Positions 27,822 through 36,425 are shown, numbered from the stretch's first letter. The stretch: 64,000 nt of DNA from Desulfurococcaceae archaeon MEX13E-LK6-19 (GCA_029637525.1 CP072660.1:1327612-1391611); one strand, 5' to 3'. Program-made: numbers and translations. Notes: generated by a model from the sequence alone, not told the origin.

Positions 27822-28662
27822 TAATCTCTGGTACCTCGGCATAGGGTGCATATTCTCTAGCCTCTTCTATTGTCGCGAAGTAATGGTATTTCCTAAAGAC
27901 TTCTTTAGCGAACTCCGAGGTTGTAACGAATTCTATGAATTTCAGAGCAAGGTCTATGTTCTTACAGAACTTGGTTACACCTATGGGTATATAGGAGATC
28001 TTTGGTATTTGCTCCGGTTTAAGCCATATGATCTCTGTTTTATCCGGGTACCAGTAGTGGAAAACATGCCAGCCGATAATAGCATCAACAGCTCCTGTGG
28101 CAGGCAACATGGCTGTCTTTGAGCAGCTTTCAGCATAAACAACAATATTATCTTTGACAACATCATATAATCCATTGTACTTAAGTAGATCAACCGCATA
28201 TTCTCCTACACAAACAGTCTCAGGATCACCTATACCAATCCTTACTCCAGGTTTCGCCAAGTCTTCGAGACTAGTGATATTCTTTGGGTTACCCTTGGGG
28301 ACGATTATTGCTGGCACAAGGTATGCAACTATCTTCACAGTATTAGGGTCGACTACACCATCCTCAATAGCCTTTATCATGTAATCAGGGGAGCCAGGAG
28401 CAAAAATATCGCCATCTTTTGTTATCTCTAGGACAGTAAGGACTTTACCAGAACCACTGAAATACGCCTCGACTTTAATCCCTGTTTCTTTCTCAAACTC
28501 CTCGATTATCTCTCTCCAAGGCTTCTCGGCTGCAGCACCAGCAAAGAACTTCAATACAGGTCTTTCTTCTTCTCTAGCAAGGCTATTGATTACATTGGAT
28601 AAAGCAAATCCAACAATCACGCCAATAATAAATACACCAATTATAATCACTGTGTACTTCAT
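27805..28662 (-). CDS. ModA-like oxyanion-binding protein
   Basis: 285 residues. Hydrophobic N-terminal helix (about residues 4-26) with no lipobox, then LKFFAGAAAEKPWREIIEEFEKETGIKVEAYFSGSGKVL, the ModA start with the conserved G-S-G anion site, DIFAPGSPDYM and RIGIGDPETVCVGEYAVDLL. These match the molybdate/tungstate family more than phosphate or iron binders. It differs from the second system's protein at 31836, which has the WtpA-type DPCGYRS. A TATA-like CATAAATATTT is about 45 bases upstream of the ATG. Confidence 0.87.
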   Translation of the reverse strand: MKYTVIIIGVFIIGVIVGFALSNVINSLAREEERPVLKFFAGAAAEKPWREIIEEFEKETGIKVEAYFSGSGKVLTVLEITKDGDIFAPGSPDYMIKAIEDGVVDPNTVKIVAYLVPAIIVPKGNPKNITSLEDLAKPGVRIGIGDPETVCVGEYAVDLLKYNGLYDVVKDNIVVYAESCSKTAMLPATGAVDAIIGWHVFHYWYPDKTEIIWLKPEQIPKISYIPIGVTKFCKNIDLALKFIEFVTTSEFAKEVFRKYHYFATIEEAREYAPYAEVPEINATSG

Positions 28663-28904
28663 AACAAATCCCTCATCTTGTAAATAAGCGTGCTTGACAA
28701 TTAAAAATATTTATGGGAAAATAATTCAAACAATTCTGTTTGACAAAAAGAGCCTACAAGCAATAACGGTTTTACACATCATGTGGAGTAACAGGTTGAT
28801 TACCAAGGACAAGAACATACTGGTATGATGCTTCTTTAAGACAAATAGCAGAGACTATAACTCATTACCAAAAACATTAAGAAATCATCAATTATATTGA
28901 CGGG

Positions 28905-29108
28905 CTATCCTCCCGTAGCGACTCTAACTAGTTTAACATCATCACCTTCCTTCACGATGTAATCTAGGTCTTCTATCAAGTGGTTATTTACAAGTACTGC
29001 TACATCATCTTCGTCAAAATCAAACCGCTCAAGAATATCCCTGACCCTCAATTCTTTCTCCTCAAACTCTATAACCTTCCTATCAGGTATCAACAAAACC
29101 TTAATCAT
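28905..29108 (-). CDS. MoaD/ThiS-like ubiquitin-fold sulfur carrier
   Basis: 67 residues ending in ATGG, so it has the C-terminal di-glycine needed for adenylation and thiocarboxylate formation. MIKVLLIPDRKVIEF, then RVRDILERF, then AVLVNNHLIEDLDYIVKEGDDVKLVRV matches the beta-grasp pattern of MoaD/ThiS/SAMP proteins. ATG 29108 has GGGGATG at 8 bases; the longer frame from 29147 adds an unlikely cysteine-containing segment. Possible roles are molybdopterin synthesis, thiamine or tRNA thiolation, or protein tagging. Lying between two Mo/W importers favours a pterin-cofactor role, but this is inference. Confidence 0.85.
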   Translation of the reverse strand: MIKVLLIPDRKVIEFEEKELRVRDILERFDFDEDDVAVLVNNHLIEDLDYIVKEGDDVKLVRVATGG

Positions 29109-29243
29109 AATCGATGCATCCCCACATTTCCTATTTGAATAGAACATGTTACATTAGGAGGCTGATATACTTATCCAACCAATACTTGTAACAGATTCAA
29201 CGCTGATAACAATATTTCGACTGATATTAATGGCATGATTTTC

Positions 29244-29250
29244 TTTTATA
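29244..29250 (+). promoter_or_regulatory. TATA box of the C/D sRNA at 29278
   Basis: TTTTATA lies 31 bases before the C box, giving a predicted transcript start at about 29273-29276, directly before the RNA. The rest of the gap from 29109 to 29503 is A/T-rich with no other gene. Confidence 0.5.
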
Positions 29251-29274
29251 GGGTTTAACAAATATTAGTAATAG

Positions 29275-29340
29275 TAGGTGATGAAGGCCAGGACAAAAGA
29301 GCCCGTAGTGGGCAATGACTTCAACCCTGGTTACTGAAGT
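29275..29340 (+). ncRNA. Box C/D guide sRNA
   Basis: A perfect C box GTGATGA (29278-29284) and a perfect D box CTGA (29334-29337) are 49 bases apart, the size of archaeal C/D sRNAs. A weaker C' box GCAATGA is at 29312-29318; I cannot pick out a clear D'. The D guide is the sequence ending GGTTA before CTGA, so by the D+5 rule the target is a C. A TTTTTT tract at 29340-29345 ends the unit and a TATA element starts it. These RNAs direct 2'-O-methylation of rRNA or tRNA with L7Ae, Nop5 and fibrillarin; the target was not identified. Confidence 0.65.
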
Positions 29341-29503
29341 TTTTTCAGGTCATATTTTGCGGAGCTATGAATATATTGCTTAGAGCTAAAGAAGAGACTT
29401 AATTTAATATGTATCTTAAAATAATGCTTTATTAATTACTATTATGTGTTTATGTATGTGTAGAAAATTAATAGTGAACATTAATAATCATGGTGTTGAA
29501 GCT

Positions 29504-30130
29504 ATGTTAAAGAAAGTATGCTATTTCATAGACTACTATCCTGACCTTGCTGTCTTTATCAGTGTCTTGATTACATCTCTACTCCAGGCGGTTATCGGTA
29601 ATAGTATTGATGTCTTGGTGTTCGCTATCTTCATGATGTTGATTAGCTTTGCGGTCACACTCCCGGTAAACATCATAGTAAAGAATATGCTCAGAACAAA
29701 GCGGCCGAAGAACTACTATGACCACTATGGATGTGTGAAAAATGTGTTTGAAGGATCTTTCCCGTCGTTCCATGCGCAATTCGCGTTTAGTGTAGCAACA
29801 TCATATATCGTGGCAATATACTTCACGAGCCCTGAGAGCATCCGTTTGCTTGCAACAATACTAGCAATTCTTACCTCAGGAGTAACAGCTCTAATAGTTG
29901 CATGGTCAAGGGCTTGCCTAGGCGTACACTATCCTGTAGACATTGTAGGAGGTATTATCATAGGGTTCGTAACCGGGTTTGCAACCGCCTATACACTAGT
30001 ATCGCTCCTAAAGAATACGCCGATGATATACCAGATTATAGGTTGTATGATCTTCTTTGCCTCGATATACTTGCTCTCAAGAAAAGCGAGAATAAAGAGG
30101 GCGTCGGCAGTCTATATCAATCCCGAATAG
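29504..30130 (+). CDS. PAP2-family membrane phosphatase
   Basis: About 208 residues, five to six membrane segments. The three phosphatase motifs are present: KNMLRTKRP near residue 65, FPSFHA near 86 (the usual PSGH reads PSFH) and SRACLGVHYPVD near 133. Family members dephosphorylate lipid pyrophosphates such as polyprenyl diphosphate, or phosphatidate-type lipids, at the membrane. ATG 29504 has GGTG at 8 bases; the longer frame from 29444 begins with an unlikely cysteine-rich stretch. It lies between two C/D sRNAs. Confidence 0.88.
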   Translation: MLKKVCYFIDYYPDLAVFISVLITSLLQAVIGNSIDVLVFAIFMMLISFAVTLPVNIIVKNMLRTKRPKNYYDHYGCVKNVFEGSFPSFHAQFAFSVATSYIVAIYFTSPESIRLLATILAILTSGVTALIVAWSRACLGVHYPVDIVGGIIIGFVTGFATAYTLVSLLKNTPMIYQIIGCMIFFASIYLLSRKARIKRASAVYINPE

Positions 30131-30234
30131 TTACATGATTAAACATTGATCTAAAACTGAATACCGTATAGATGCCCTTGTAACAACACATACATGACTA
30201 CTTTATTACCTGGCTTGCTACTGTATTTCCTAAT

Positions 30235-30291
30235 GGAGTGAAGAGAATTGCACGGACTGACTCCCGTGATGATCCTCCACCGGGTCTGACC
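30235..30291 (+). ncRNA. Box C/D guide sRNA with two guides
   Basis: Complete archaeal layout: C box GTGAAGA (30238-30244, one mismatch), 12-base guide, D' box CTGA (30257-30260), 5-base spacer, C' box GTGATGA (30266-30272, perfect), 13-base guide, D box CTGA (30286-30289). Two G-C pairs can close the ends (GG at 30235-30236 with CC at 30290-30291). A TATA-like ACTTTATTA at about 30199-30207 and a TTTT tract right after fit a self-contained unit. Predicted targets by the D+5 rule are a U (first guide) and a G (second guide). It lies immediately 3' of the convergent ABC ATPase gene. Confidence 0.82.
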
Positions 30292-30298
30292 GTTTTCT

Positions 30299-31021
30299 CT
30301 AAAGCCTTACCTTTTCCAGAAGATGCCTTACTTCCTTGAGGTATGGTGCAGCCCATTCTGTTTTGAGGAATTTCTCTGGTGTTGCAACGATCTTTAGTTC
30401 TCCCTCCTCTATGTAGGCTATCTTGTCGGCTAAGTATACCGCTTCTGCTAGGTGATGAGTCACATGAATTGCTGTGAAACCCAGTTTCTTATGGAGTTCC
30501 TTGAGGAACTCCATGGCTTTTGTTTTTATCCGAGGGTCCAGGTTAGAGAAGGGCTCGTCAAGCAATAGTATCCTGGGCTCTACTACTAGTGCTCTAGCAA
30601 GTGCTACACGTTGCTGTTCACCACCAGATAATGTACGTGGTTTTCTATAGAGTATTTTCTCCAAACCAAGAGTACGTGCTATTCCGATTACTTTCTTCTT
30701 GATTACTTCCTCGCTTTGCCCTCGTGCACGAAGCCCATAAGCTATATTATCGTAAACACTCATGTGTGGGAATAACCCATAGTCCTGTGGTATAATAGTT
30801 ATTCCTCTCTTTTCTGGGGGCTCATGTGTGACATCAACACCGTCTATAATGATCCGTCCTCTCCTCGGCTTTATCACTCCTAGTAGCGTGTAGAGTAGAA
30901 CAGTTTTCCCTACACCACTAGGCCCCATGATAACAAGATACTCTCTATCATTAACCACGAGTTCCTCTATCCAAAGCCTAAAGTCTTTGAGTTCCACGAG
31001 CAGATCCTCTACTTTAATCAT
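30299..31021 (-). CDS. wtpC: Tungstate/molybdate-type ABC importer ATPase
   Basis: 240 residues, a compact ABC ATPase: IMGPSGVGKTVLLYTLLG, IIPQDYGLFPHMSVYDNIAYGL, LSGGEQQRVALARAL and ILLLDEPFSNLDP. It lacks the TOBE extension of the ATPase at 25901. Its start overlaps the upstream permease stop (ATGA). It belongs to the second Mo/W-type system in the window, with the WtpA-like binding protein. Confidence 0.85.
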   Translation of the reverse strand: MIKVEDLLVELKDFRLWIEELVVNDREYLVIMGPSGVGKTVLLYTLLGVIKPRRGRIIIDGVDVTHEPPEKRGITIIPQDYGLFPHMSVYDNIAYGLRARGQSEEVIKKKVIGIARTLGLEKILYRKPRTLSGGEQQRVALARALVVEPRILLLDEPFSNLDPRIKTKAMEFLKELHKKLGFTAIHVTHHLAEAVYLADKIAYIEEGELKIVATPEKFLKTEWAAPYLKEVRHLLEKVRL

Positions 31022-31833
31022 CTACGCGTCACCACCATTCTTAATAGTGTGAACAGGATGAGCGAGACTACTACCAGTACTATTGATAAAGCTATAGCAT
31101 ACTGGAGTCCATAGGTGTTAAACCATTCTATGACAAGAACGTTGATTGTTTTTGGATAATACGCTACTATCAGTATAGCGCCTACCTCGCTTACTGCACG
31201 AGCCCACGATAGTATGAACCCTGCTATAATGCTGTGGAATGAGATCGGGAGTGTTACAGTGAAGAAGACCCTCCATGGGCTTGCACCGAGGCTCCTAGCT
31301 ATATATTCGTACATGGGGTCAACGTCTTGTATGCCCACCTTAACTGTATCAATCATTATCGGTGCTGAGACGAACAACATTACCGCCACTATACCCCAGA
31401 AACTATCGGCAATAGGTATCCCCAGAGTGCTTGTTACTGATGAAAACAAGCCGCGTCTACTATATGCCACAAGAATCATTATACCAGCTACAGCATGGGG
31501 TATCATCAGCGGGATATCGATTAGCCCCTCGAGTATATTCTTGCCTGGGAAATCCTTTCTGGCGAGAATGTATGCTAGTGGAATACCGATGACCAAGAGT
31601 AGTATTGATGAGAGTGTTGCAGCAAGCATAGTCCTATAGAATGCAGCCCAAGCTTCTTCCGCGAGAACACGGTCTTTAAACAAGGCTTTCTCGAATACCA
31701 TGGGATCCATCATGAGGAACAATGCGATAATTGGTGCCAAGAGGAACAGTATTGTTATAGATGATAAAACCGCTATTGTCAGAAAAAACGATTCAAACCT
31801 ATAGAACTTCTTAGACATAGAGGATCCTCTCAT
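31018..31833 (-). CDS. wtpB: Tungstate/molybdate-type ABC importer permease
   Basis: 271 residues, six membrane segments. PLMIPHAVAGIMILVAY and ARSLGASPWRVFFTVTLPISFHSIIAGFILSWARAVSEVGAIL form the family's loop region, with SEVGA in place of GEFGA as in Wtp/Tup permeases. ATG 31833 comes two bases after the binding-protein stop; ATG 31818 has GAGAGGAT and is the better ribosome site. Confidence 0.87.
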   Translation of the reverse strand: MRGSSMSKKFYRFESFFLTIAVLSSITILFLLAPIIALFLMMDPMVFEKALFKDRVLAEEAWAAFYRTMLAATLSSILLLVIGIPLAYILARKDFPGKNILEGLIDIPLMIPHAVAGIMILVAYSRRGLFSSVTSTLGIPIADSFWGIVAVMLFVSAPIMIDTVKVGIQDVDPMYEYIARSLGASPWRVFFTVTLPISFHSIIAGFILSWARAVSEVGAILIVAYYPKTINVLVIEWFNTYGLQYAIALSIVLVVVSLILFTLLRMVVTRR

Positions 31834-31835
31834 CC

Positions 31836-32855
31836 CTAGCCTTTGAGCTCCTCTGGTACATCACCATAGAATATCGGCTTTTCGAGGAAAGGCTGTCCTA
31901 GGCTGTTGAATATCTCTCTTCCTGTATCACTGAGCAGTAGCTTAATGAACTTTATTGCTAGATCCCTGTTTTCAGCGTTTAAAGGTATTGTGGCTCCGTA
32001 TGTTATTGTCTTGATTAATATGCTTCTCTCGTCATCTGTGCCAACAAGAATCTTTACTGTTACCCTGTTGTAGACTTGTTCTAGTGATGGGTCGCTCAAG
32101 TTTATTTCCTTAGGCAGCTCTATGTAGCTGAGATTGTGTTGCACGGCAACACTCTTGTACTCAAAAGCGTAATCAAGCACGCCGCTTTCAAGCAGTGAAA
32201 TCAGGTCAACACTCTTAGGCCTAATCATGAGATCATCTGCATATACCTGGAGATTAGCCGGGACGGTGACTATTGCCGTGTTATTCGATATTTCTACCTT
32301 TATGTTCGTCTTATTCGTTATGAGACCAAGTATCGATGGGTCGTTATAGTACATGCTGGCAAGCACTATAACCGCTACACTACGATAGCCACAGGGGTCT
32401 TTATTGGGGTCTGAGAAACCCCATTTGACGTCTTCTCGTGCCAGGATCTCATACCATTTGTCTGGATGCTCTCTTAGTTCATCAGCGTATTTCGACGTAT
32501 TCGTGAACGCTAGGACTACCTCGTTTGTAGCGAACACGACGTACCAACTAGCATAATCAGGGATCATGTATTTCTTTATGAGAGTATAATCGGCTACAGC
32601 CAGGACATCAGCTGTTTTACCTAGATCGGTTATTTTCCTTACAGCTTCAACACTACCACTAGCCTCTATGTGTACTTTAACACCATATTCTTTCTCATAA
32701 ATTGCTGCTAGTTTCTGTAATGGTATTCTCAGCGAGCCTGCACAAAAGATCTTTAAGGTTTTCTCTTCACCCATGAACCACATGAAGTAGGCGATAGCAA
32801 TGCCCGCTATGAGGGCTATTGCTATAGCTATTATTAGGATGTAGTTTCTCGACAA
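31836..32855 (-). CDS. wtpA: WtpA-like tungstate/molybdate-binding protein
   Basis: 339 residues with an uncleaved-looking hydrophobic N-terminal helix (5-27), then LKIFCAGSLRIPLQKLAAIYEKEYGVKVHIEASGSVEAVRKI, KTADVLAVADYTLI and the diagnostic GFSDPNKDPCGYRSV near residue 150. The DPCGYRS motif is typical of archaeal WtpA, which binds tungstate and molybdate very tightly. N-glycosylation sequons are present. TTG 32855 has AGGTG at 6 bases. Tungsten enzymes are common in hyperthermophilic archaea. Confidence 0.9.
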   Translation of the reverse strand: MSRNYILIIAIAIALIAGIAIAYFMWFMGEEKTLKIFCAGSLRIPLQKLAAIYEKEYGVKVHIEASGSVEAVRKITDLGKTADVLAVADYTLIKKYMIPDYASWYVVFATNEVVLAFTNTSKYADELREHPDKWYEILAREDVKWGFSDPNKDPCGYRSVAVIVLASMYYNDPSILGLITNKTNIKVEISNNTAIVTVPANLQVYADDLMIRPKSVDLISLLESGVLDYAFEYKSVAVQHNLSYIELPKEINLSDPSLEQVYNRVTVKILVGTDDERSILIKTITYGATIPLNAENRDLAIKFIKLLLSDTGREIFNSLGQPFLEKPIFYGDVPEELKG

Positions 32856-32948
32856 CTGCTACACCTGAGAGGACTCTTTTTCCCGCAATAATACTCGGTG
32901 GGCTCTAGTTTAAAAACATTTATGGTATGCTATCTGTTATGGTGTTCT

Positions 32949-33023
32949 ATGAGTTTATCGAACAAATGGGATCGTGAGACAAGTATTTTTGACCCTAATA
33001 CAAGATATATGGCTAGGCTATGA
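32949..33023 (+). CDS. Possible 24-residue upstream ORF
   Basis: ATG at 32949 with GGTG 4 bases upstream opens a frame reading MSLSNKWDRETSIFDPNTRY and ending at TGA 33021-33023, five bases before the ATG chosen for the PP-loop gene. Composition is protein-like and the ribosome site is better than that of the next gene. It may be a leader peptide or small protein that couples translation, or the first part of a longer protein separated by a frameshift. Weakly supported. Confidence 0.3.
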   Translation: MSLSNKWDRETSIFDPNTRYMARL

Positions 33024-33027
33024 TGTT

Positions 33028-34383
33028 ATGCTTGAGGTTATAGTTCGTAGTAAACGCGATGCAGACGCTATGAAGGCTGTGTTTAGGACGTTTTATGGTG
33101 AATGGGATTTCAGAGTACATACTCTGCATGGTGCACGTAGTCTTGACAAAGCATTAGAAGAGATCAAGGATATTGTTGACGATGATAAATTCTATGTGTT
33201 GCTTCTTGGCAGAGAAGATGAGAAGGTCGCTATGGAGCTTGATCACATTCTGCCACCTAATATCGCTGTACATATTGTCCCACGGGCAAAGATAAGGAAT
33301 ACGCGTATAGAACACTTGGCACACGAACTCGATGTTGCAAGAAGCAAGATCAGGCTTGCGGTATGCTGGGACAATGACTCTAAAACATATGTTTTCATGT
33401 TACGCTCGGGAGATAGGCTCCCAGGGTATGAGTATAATCCTGCTTATGATGTATTCCTTGGTTTAAACACGTGTATGCTCGAGGAGATTCTTGGAGGAAA
33501 AATTTGTGGTACACCGCTTTTGGTTAGGAAGTTTGGTGGAGAACATGACGTATATTGTGGCAAAGAGCTTGTGGGTAAGCTAGAGATACCTGATGAAGGG
33601 TTTAAGCCTACGGGGAAGCTCTTCAAGCAACCCGATGGTGATGTTGGTACTAGTCTTGATAAGGTCATTGAGGTTAATAGGAAGTCTATGGAACTCTATG
33701 AGAGAGTCTCAAAGAGCTTCCTAAGCAAGTATAGAGACTGGGCTGACACAGTGATAGTACCGTGGAGTGGTGGTAAAGATAGTACTGCAGCTCTCCTCCT
33801 AGCCCTGGATGTTTTCCCGAAGAACAAGATCAAGGTTATGTTCGCTGATACAGGAACGGAGTTCCCGCAGACAATAGAGTACGTAGAAAAGATCGCAAAG
33901 ATCCTCGGCATAAAAGTCCATAGAGTCTACGCTGGTGTTGACAAGGGTATTCTCGAGGAAGGAATGCCTATGCCCACGCACAGCAATAGATGGTGTACGG
34001 GAAGGAAGATAGCCAGTATAGAGAACGGGCTTAGAGATCTTGCTGAAGGCAATACGTTGATCATAACAGGCGACCGTGATGTCGAGTCGAGGACCAGGAG
34101 TGCTAGACCCCCAGCTAGACACGGTGAGGAAAGAGTCATGATAGTATCGCCTTTAAAACTATGGAGTACAGCTCATGTACAGCTCTACATATTATCGAAA
34201 GGCATACCAATGAACCCATTGTACTACATGGGGTTCTACAGGATAGGCTGCTACATATGCCCGGCTCTGAGAAGCTGGGAGATATACATTATGTTGAATA
34301 ATAAAGAGCTTAGACAGAGTCTTGACAAGCTAGAGTTGTTTAGGAGATTTATAGAATACAGGATGAAGTTAAAGGAAAAATAA
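33028..34383 (+). CDS. PAPS reductase-like PP-loop protein, two-domain
   Basis: About 451 residues. The N-terminal 220 residues form a separate alpha/beta region unlike the other two paralogs (MLEVIVRSKRDADAM to GEHDVYCGKEL). From about residue 245, VIVPWSGGKDSTAALLLAL is the PP-loop, followed by FADTGTEFPQTIEYVE, RWCTGRKIAS and YRIGCYICPAL; the last three supply conserved cysteines. Substrate unknown; candidates are PAPS/APS or an RNA to be thiolated. ATG 33028 is preferred; GTG 32974 is an in-frame alternative that would add 18 poorly convincing residues and overlap the upstream small ORF. Confidence 0.82.
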   Translation: MLEVIVRSKRDADAMKAVFRTFYGEWDFRVHTLHGARSLDKALEEIKDIVDDDKFYVLLLGREDEKVAMELDHILPPNIAVHIVPRAKIRNTRIEHLAHELDVARSKIRLAVCWDNDSKTYVFMLRSGDRLPGYEYNPAYDVFLGLNTCMLEEILGGKICGTPLLVRKFGGEHDVYCGKELVGKLEIPDEGFKPTGKLFKQPDGDVGTSLDKVIEVNRKSMELYERVSKSFLSKYRDWADTVIVPWSGGKDSTAALLLALDVFPKNKIKVMFADTGTEFPQTIEYVEKIAKILGIKVHRVYAGVDKGILEEGMPMPTHSNRWCTGRKIASIENGLRDLAEGNTLIITGDRDVESRTRSARPPARHGEERVMIVSPLKLWSTAHVQLYILSKGIPMNPLYYMGFYRIGCYICPALRSWEIYIMLNNKELRQSLDKLELFRRFIEYRMKLKEK

Positions 34384-34395
34384 GGTAGTTATAAG

Positions 34396-35490
34396 CTAGA
34401 CTATGGCTTCCCCGGTTTTCTTGTTGAATATGTGTAGGTACTTCATTACTGGTTTGACATAGATTTTTGCTCCAATAGGATAGTCCACGTCTCCCTTGAC
34501 TACTACTTTGAATATTTTCTTGCCGACTTTAGCGTTTATCACGGTCTCCGAGCCAAGAGGCTCAACAACATATACTTCTGATTCAATACTGTTCTCCACT
34601 GGTTTATCATAGATCTCCATGTGCTCGGGTCTTATGCCTATTACTACTTCTCCTCCACCGCCAATACTCTTCTCCACAATACTGCCTATCTCTGGGTCTA
34701 GCACTAGCTTGAAATCACTTGCGTCGAGTATGTACTTGTTCTCCTTGACGGTGAATGTCGCGTCGAAGAAGTTCATTGGCGGGGATCCTATGAAGCCTGC
34801 TACGAATATGTTTGCGGGCTTCAAGTATAGTTCGCGTGGTTTACCTACTTGCATTATTCTTCCTTTGTTCATGACTGCTATTCTGTCGGCCATAGTCATT
34901 GCTTCTGCCTGGTCGTGGGTCACGTAGATCGTGGTTATTCCTAGTTCTTTCTGGAGTCTCTTGAGCTCGGCTCTCATGTATACCCTTAGTTTAGCGTCAA
35001 GGTTGGACAAAGGCTCGTCCATGAGGAAGACACGTGGTCTACGTACGAGAGCACGTCCCAAAGCTACACGTTGTTGTTCTCCACCGGATAACTGTCCTGG
35101 TTTCCTGTCGAGTAGGTGGTCTATGTGGAGTAGCTTGGCTACTTCACGGACACGCTTATCTATTTCTTGTTTACTAAGCCCCATGTTCTCGAGTGGGAAG
35201 GCAAGATTCTTGTATACGGTCATGTGTGGGTAGAGTGCGTAGTTCTGGAAGACCATTGCTATGTCTCTCTTGTTCGGAGGGACATCGTTCACTATCTTGT
35301 CGTCTATGAGAACATAGCCTTCGTCAGGGTCTTCAAGTCCAGCTATTATTCTCAGTGTAGTTGTTTTACCACATCCACTTGGTCCCAGGAGTACGAAGAA
35401 CTCACCGTCATTAATCTTGAGGGACACGTGGTCTACAGCTACTACTCGACCAAACCTTTTGACTATATTACGGAGCTCGACTTTAGACAC
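34396..35490 (-). CDS. Sugar ABC importer ATPase (MalK/UgpC-type)
   Basis: 364 residues. ABC domain: LLGPSGCGKTTTLRIIAGL, MVFQNYALYPHMTVYKNLAFPL, LSGGEQQRVALGRAL and VFLMDEPLSNLDAKLR. The C-terminal 130 residues are the MalK regulatory TOBE/OB domain, ending with VIGIRPEHMEIY and YPIGAKIYVKPVMKYLHIF. It energises the two permeases encoded upstream. GTG 35490 with GGGGGTGA just before. Last gene of a four-gene operon; MalK-like ATPases can serve several sugar systems. Confidence 0.94.
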   Translation of the reverse strand: MSKVELRNIVKRFGRVVAVDHVSLKINDGEFFVLLGPSGCGKTTTLRIIAGLEDPDEGYVLIDDKIVNDVPPNKRDIAMVFQNYALYPHMTVYKNLAFPLENMGLSKQEIDKRVREVAKLLHIDHLLDRKPGQLSGGEQQRVALGRALVRRPRVFLMDEPLSNLDAKLRVYMRAELKRLQKELGITTIYVTHDQAEAMTMADRIAVMNKGRIMQVGKPRELYLKPANIFVAGFIGSPPMNFFDATFTVKENKYILDASDFKLVLDPEIGSIVEKSIGGGGEVVIGIRPEHMEIYDKPVENSIESEVYVVEPLGSETVINAKVGKKIFKVVVKGDVDYPIGAKIYVKPVMKYLHIFNKKTGEAIV

Positions 35491-35510
35491 ACGGGGTCAC
35501 CCCCATGGGT

Positions 35511-36425
35511 TTAGACACCTTTCAGGGCCCCTGCCAGGAGACCCCTCACGAAGTATCTACCCAGGAAAATGACTATGATCGTTGGCGGCAGTATTGCTAT
35601 CACAGAACCCGCCATCAATGTATTCCACGAGACCGTTGTTGTACCTCTTAGGTTTGCTATTTCTGGCTGGACAGTTCTGACCAATGGGTTAGTGCTTAGT
35701 GTTACTGCTATCAGGAACTCGTTCCATATGTTCATGAATATTATTATTGTAGTCGATATTATGCCGGGTAAGGCGACAGGCAATACTACCTTGAAGAATG
35801 TTTTTATCGGTGTAGCACCATCAATCAACGCCGCTTCCTCTAGATCCTTGGGTATTGTCATGAAGAATGCCGCTGAGATCAATGCAGCCCATGGGCTGAA
35901 TAGTATTGTGTAAGCCAGTATCAGGCCTATATGAGTGCCCATGAGCCCTATACTAGACAGTATCTGTACTATAGGTATCAATACTATCTGGTACGGTATG
36001 AATGACGCCACAGCTATCGTGAAGAATAGTAGTTGTGCACCCTTGAACCTATATCGCGCTAGATAGTAGCCGGCCATTATGCCTATTAGTACGGCAAGGA
36101 ATGTCGCTGGCAGCGAGACTATTATGCTGTTGAAGAATCCTCGCGATATCCTATTCCATGCCTCTATCCATGGGTCTAACAACGGGTTTGAAGGTGGTTG
36201 CAATACATTGCTTTGGTATATTTCTCTATTGCTCTTCGAGGCAGTAACTATTGCTATGTATAGTGGGAGAATCCATACCACCGACACTAATACGAGCACC
36301 AGGTAGGCAATAGCGATCTTTAGGTACATTCCATACTTGGTGCTGAACACGGAGTCTATTTTCTGCTGTATTCTGGTGAGCTTCTTTATCGAGGATAAGT
36401 CTTTGAAGGAAGTCATGGAGACCAT
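35511..36425 (-). CDS. Sugar ABC importer permease (MalG-type)
   Basis: About 304 residues, six membrane segments. A polar N-terminus of about 35 residues precedes the first helix. EEAALIDGATPIKTFFKVVLPVALPGIISTTIIIFMNIWNEF is the EAA loop contacting the ATPase, very well conserved. The ATG at 36425 overlaps the stop of the preceding permease (TAATG) and has GAGGAGGTG at 9 bases; the GTG at 36437 is less likely. Confidence 0.94.
   Translation of the reverse strand: MVSMTSFKDLSSIKKLTRIQQKIDSVFSTKYGMYLKIAIAYLVLVLVSVVWILPLYIAIVTASKSNREIYQSNVLQPPSNPLLDPWIEAWNRISRGFFNSIIVSLPATFLAVLIGIMAGYYLARYRFKGAQLLFFTIAVASFIPYQIVLIPIVQILSSIGLMGTHIGLILAYTILFSPWAALISAAFFMTIPKDLEEAALIDGATPIKTFFKVVLPVALPGIISTTIIIFMNIWNEFLIAVTLSTNPLVRTVQPEIANLRGTTTVSWNTLMAGSVIAILPPTIIVIFLGRYFVRGLLAGALKGV

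Noticed and set aside
28880-28900. C-box-like TGATGA on the minus strand upstream of the MoaD-like gene's 3' side
   Set aside because: No D box occurs at a suitable distance and there is no second box pair.
34396-35490. Glycerol-3-phosphate (Ugp) importer identity for the ABC operon at 34-39 kb
   Set aside because: The ATPase is equally MalK- and UgpC-like, the binding protein resembles sugar binders, and the glp genes are more than 10 kb away, so a general sugar importer is the safer call.
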